Source: Elusimicrobiota bacterium
GTDB lineage: Bacteria > Elusimicrobiota > Elusimicrobia > FEN-1173
Reading direction: 5' to 3'
DNA: 55,702 nucleotides
NCBI GenBank assembly: GCA_016788905.1
Contig: JAEURZ010000019.1
Location: forward strand, 1-55,702
Both the position numbers and the translations under genes were made by a program. The notes beneath the pieces were generated by a model, which did no database searches, was not told the origin of the DNA, and saw only the letters and a program-made list of their open reading frames with translations. Position 1 is the stretch's first letter, and each line of letters begins with the position of its first letter. Positions 10,901-16,900 of this stretch are shown here, piece after piece.

Positions 10901-13900
10901 CGGGGCGAGGAAGGAATTCCATGGGAGTAATATTCGCGTTGGGAACCGCGGCGTTCCAGGCCGTTTCCAATTCATGGGATAGACGGATAAAGTGCCAAAC
11001 CCGGGCACCATCTATTTCATCCAGAGGAACGCCCATACCGTAATGGAGATTTAACACCGCCGCCGATATAAGCTCATATTTGTCCATCGAACCTGAAACT
11101 CGATCCGCCAAGGATCGATAGTCTTCCTCCGATAGAAGAACCGTTCCATTGCGCGGGTCTTTCAGGGTCCGTCCCGCTTCCACAAAGGGGGTGTAGTCCA
11201 CGTCCCACACATCCTTGACCTTGGTCCAGAGCAAGAGATCGGCGATTTCCTTCATGCTCTTTACCGCCCTCTCCTCCCCCGGTTTTTCCTCAGCGTTTAG
11301 GTCCATCAAAAGAGCTGTTTGGGCCCAGTATTTTGCCACCATGGGTTCTTTCATCCAAGGGTAATCCATGGTGGCCAATACGTTGGCGTAGGTGGCCCAA
11401 TCCGCGGCCTTGAAGATATTTCCCAAACCCGGAACCAGGGTCAAAAGCGCCGTGCTACCGCCGTAAATCCCAAGGTTTTGCTTTTTAACGGCACTGCTGT
11501 TCATCCGGTCCAATTGGGAAAGCAGATACGCCAATTTTTCCGTTTGAGATTCCGTGAGTTTTGGTTTTTCAAGCAACGCCAGGGAATTGACGGGGTCAGC
11601 CTGGAAGGAGGTGTAGCCCTGGGTTGTCACCATCGGAAGCCGAGGGCGAGGATCAGGTTGCGACGTTAAGGTGAAATGATCTGGCGAAGAAACAATTGTG
11701 ATAGGAATCCCCGCCCCAATATTTCGGGCCGGCTGATGAACCCGCGGCGCCACGGTCAAGATGGAATTCAGCTTTTCAATTTCCAAAGCTGGAACAACAT
11801 TTTTAAAAACAGGAATCCCGCTCAGCAAAGGGGGCGGCCGAGTCAAGGGGCTGGCCATCTGCGTGGTCACCAATTCAGCCGGCGGAGGGGGCCGCAAGCT
11901 TTCCGTGTCGAAGTAGGTTCGAACATAGTTCACGGGAGACAGGAAGATCAGACTGGCCACAAAGAAAGCCACGCCATAAACCTTGATGGTCTGAATAATC
12001 TTGGTCCGACGATTGGTCACGCGGAATGGAACCCCCGACAGATGCCCCAAATACCACCCCACCCCCTGGGAGGCCAGAAGAGGCATGGGGCCCATGGGCC
12101 AGAGAACCGCCATGAACGCATTTCCCGCGGCGACAATCGAACTGAAAACGAGAAACGCCATCCCCCCCAGGAAAGGAAGATTCATCTTTTGAGTTTCCTC
12201 CTTCCAGACTTCCTTCAACCGGAAACCCAACATTTCCCGGACGGCCCGGGACGTGGACGTTTTCCAAACGGAAGGGAGACTTTTTAATTCTTCGGCCCAG
12301 GACCGAGGGACAAAAGAGGACCGCTTGATGGCAATGTCCAAGGACATGAGCGTACTCAATAGAACTTTTGGGATAAACAAAGCGAAGTTCCATACAGTGC
12401 GCACAAGCGAATGGCCCCAACGTGCCACGCGACGAAACTTTGGAGTGCTGTGCTGCACCATGGTGACACGGAGAACGTCATAGATGGTGGGGTATAGGAA
12501 AAGCCCTTGCCCCGCCACACCGATCATGACAAACCCCAGCAGCCCCGCAGCCAGCATGGCATTAACTAAGAAAGCCTGGTCCATAAAGAACGCAAGACCC
12601 ACCAAAAACACCACAATGCCTAAAAATCGAGCGTCCCCGAAAAGACGGAAATCGATCCCCATACGGTGAAATTGGTGGGCCGGGGGCAGGGCATCGTGGT
12701 CGTAGGGCGTGGTCGTCAGAAACATTTGGATGTCCCCCCGCAACCAACGAAAATCCCGTTCCATGGCACCGGTCCGCGTGAGGAGGTCCCGTTCAGTGAT
12801 CTCAAAAGCCCCGGACAAATAACGGGACACCCGACGCATGGCGTCCTGGGGGCTTTCTTCGGCAGGGACGGAGAACGTGCGCCACTCATGGAAATTCCCA
12901 TCGGGGCCCAGGAGGGACACTTTGGCCTCCAAAACATCGGCCGACCATATTCCCAACCGACCGAACTCCATTTGAACAAAATCAGTTCGGGACCCCTGGC
13001 GCATGCGGTAGGTGTAGGTGATGGAACGATCCTCCCCGTCTTCTCGGGGGGTTTGATTCACCAGTTCAAACCGGAAAGTCAAGGCCCCATAGACGGATTC
13101 CACAAAAGAAAAAATACTTTCCTGCCAATCGTGGGAAAGGGCCCGGGAAACCACGATGAATTCATTCAAGAAAGCCCGTCCATATTCCGCACGTTTGGCC
13201 AGTTTGCCATACATGGGGGACATCCCACCAAAAAGATTGGCCATGAAGAGGGCCTGGGACTTGTTGTGGATTCGACGGGCTTCATCCAAGGAATTCAGAA
13301 AAACACTGGTGACCGAACCCCCGATCCGTCCCCCCCGGGTGGTCATGGGGGCATCCACGCTGATCATAGGGTTGAACCCAACGACTCCATAATTTTCCGG
13401 ATGTTCGGCTGTGGATATCACCGCTTCCACGGCACCTTCCACAATGCTGTTTTTGTCATCCAACACCAGGGACAAGTCATTGGGGTAAAGATCCTGCCCA
13501 TTGTTGTCGAAAAATCGATCCGTATAGGGGTCGGCCATGTGAACAGCCAACATCTTATTCGCATCGGCCAATGACAGTTGTTCCTTATGCCCCCCAACCT
13601 CTCGATCCACCACGCCCCAGGCAGAAGGGCGAATCGTGTAGGTGATTTCCCCCCCATCCACCTGGCGAACCCGGACAGCTCCACCGAAATAGCCCAGGAG
13701 ATCCCCGGCAAAAACGTTCGCTCGGGGGAAAATGGGGGCGTCGGGATTAGTGAAATTTTCGTGGGCCACTGGGTTCGTATAAGCGGGGGGACGAGTGAAT
13801 CCCATCTTTAACCACTCCAACCCCGCCACGTTACCAAGCTTCTTTCCCCACCCCGCTGTTTTCCAAGGGATGACGAGGTCCGTGGTTTCCCTAAGACGCC

Positions 13901-16900
13901 GAATCTGTTGAATGGCCTCCCCCCGGGAAAGGGTTTCCACCGAACGCGCTCCTCCCGCGGTAGTGTGCGTATGCACAATGCCTTCTGATGTCAAACGGAA
14001 ATGGTCGCGCTCTCCCCCCTGGGCAAACAACGTAAAGGTTTTTGAATCGAGACTGGCAATGGGATCCTGATCATTTAATTTCTTCTTCCACCCTTCCCTG
14101 TCTATGGCAGATTGGTCCATCCATTCAATCCCTTGACTGAGATAAAGGAATCGGACTCGCCCAGGACCAAACCGCTGGTCCGCCTCAGCCTGAAGGTTTT
14201 GAATCAATTCCATCTCATAGGGAATGAGAGGGAGATAATTCGTGTTGGACGGCATGACGAAAGAAACAGAAAAGGCATCTCCTGAATCTCGTAAGGTTTG
14301 GGCCAGGGCATCCATGTCTCTCCGGCGGTAGGCGGCCCACACGTCAGCCTCCAAATGGAAAGTGTCCAGGTACCGGGTGGTCATGTCCATGTTTTGCCGA
14401 ATTTCTCCGGCATAGTCCCTTTCCACCTGAAACCGTAAAGTCAGAGCGGGTACCGCTTCTCCCTCGTCTAAAATTTTCTCCCCCATCCGAATAATTTGGG
14501 AATCTTCAATGGCCAGGTTGTAATCGCTCTTTAAAATATCCCCCAGAGCCTCTCGAGCGGAAGAAAGATCTTTTGCACTCGCTCCGAAATCAAGAACATG
14601 AATGTCCACATGGGATCCGGCAACAATATCCAAATCGGATAAGGAGTGTATTCCAAGTCTCCGACCAGCCACTTTGTTCAAGCTTCGGCTCAAATTATCC
14701 ACAACGGGACCATCGTCGGGGAAAACTTTCATATACATCCCCAAAGACTTCCCTTCTCTATCTTTCTTTTCAAAGAATTCCACCCTCACATGAAGGCGAA
14801 ACCCACTCCAAAATTTCAATTGGACAAACCGTGTTAATGAATCTTTTTGCGAATCGGTAAACTGGGGCGGAAGGGAAACAGCCGACCAGGGATTACCAGA
14901 AAAATCATGTTCTGTTTTGAGCGTTTTGAGGTCATTTCCATGCAATGAAAAGAAAGGAACAATAACATCATCTTTTATGAAAGGGTCGAGGGGATTTCCC
15001 GACATTTTTGGCACTTCAATGGAAAAAGCGTAGGGACGACCATGGTCAGCATAAAACTGCCTGACAAAAGAGAGAAATTCCACCCGACGATGGCCCTGGG
15101 GCGCCAGGGAATCAAAAAAGACGGACAAGAACATGAGGAAGGTCACCAGCATCGGCAAGACCACGGTTTTCGTCACAGAATAAAGCAACGGAAAAAGGAC
15201 CACCCAGCTCACAACGACGAGAACCGGGGAGGGAAAGAAGAACACACTAAACAAAAAGAGGAAGGCAAATCCCACGCGAAGAATCTTCGCGGAGCTCAAA
15301 AAGAAGATGGCGGTGGTGGAAGCGATAACTCCCTGAGGGATAAGTTTGTCCTGGTAAAACTCATAGGTCCTTCGGGCCGCCCGCCACATCACTTCCCGTT
15401 GATCTCTTAATTCGTCCTGGCCGCCTAAAACCTCTGGCTCGAACCGATCGAACTCTTCCAAAAACGCATTGAGAATGTTCCGTTGAATCCCAATTCGAAG
15501 GTTCAATATGGACCGTTCAATGGCCTCCCTTTCTTCACGAAGATGAGCAAACGCGCTGCGTGAGGAATCTTCCAGAACGGTCTCGTCCCTGTTTCCTAAG
15601 GTCTTCAGTTGGGCCTTCACCTCTTTCAATCGGGCCGACAGTTCAGCAAGTTCTGGATTCGCCTTTTCAGCCTGGCGGGTACGCCTTTTTATCTCGAATA
15701 TTCCAATATACGATATCAACCGACCATGGGACCCGTAGTTGTTATAGCGCGGGAAAATGGAGGCTTTTTTCGCTTCAATTTCTTCCACCAATTCCCTTCG
15801 CTTTTTCATCGCGTCAGGATTATTTTGTTTGGCCAAATCACGCCATTCTTTGCGAAGCGCCCGAAAATCCTGCCGGGTCCAATAAAGATATTGTCTCAGG
15901 ACTGGGGTCCACCAGCGGACGGGGAACGTGCGGGGCCCTTTCTTTAATTCATCGGCAATTTTTTGAGCGAGGGATTGGGGTGTTTTCGAAGCATTTCGTC
16001 GACGAACAATGGAAATTAATCCTCCAATCCCTCCAAAAAGGCCCGCGAGCCAAGCCGCCAGAACCACCGGAGGATTGGTGGTGTTCCCGCCCGCTGAAAG
16101 GGTAGGAACTTCACTAGCAACAGGTTCTTCGTTCCCGCTCGAAAGGGGCGGAGAGGAAACCCCCTCGGGCTCAGATGTCTTCACCGCGGGAACCGCTGGA
16201 GGAAGAGCGGAAGGGGCCGAGTCTGGGCTAATGGTCGGGACAGGGGCAACGGGTTCAACGACGGACACCGACAAGGTAGCGGCCGGGGAAGGCACGGCGG
16301 ACGGAGCCTCCGCGGGACTGGATGGGGCAGCCACCTGGGGGGACTCGATGGGGGGCGTTTCCGGGGCAGGGGAGAGGACATAGGCTCCGTTTTCAACGGA
16401 AACCTTCACGGCCGCCGCACCACCTCCGGCATTGTCCGGACGTTGGAGATGTTGCCCAGGGAATATTTTGGCCAGATCGATTCCAGGATTTTCCGATACA
16501 TACTGTTCCACACGTTCCGCCACCATTCTGTTGGTGACCTTAGCGGCACCACCACTTTTGAGATCGTCACGCGCGATAGACCAAACCCTGTCTCCATTTT
16601 CAACCAACACATAGGCCCCATTGTCGATCAACTGGGCCGCTTCGGCCGTTTGCAAAACCGTTGCGGGTAAGACAATGGAAAAAGCTAATAAAACAGGAAG
16701 GATATACTGGCGCCACCCCTTGAGGTTTTGGCGTGCAACGGATCCCTGTCCGCGAACCACCTGGCGCATCTCATAGAAAGGGAGGCTGAGGAAGATGGGA
16801 ACCACAAATGATTTAAGGCCTTTGAACCAGAACTCCGCCCATTTTTGTTTTTGTATAGTTAACGAAGCTATAAAGGATGAAAGACCAATGGACCCGCTTA

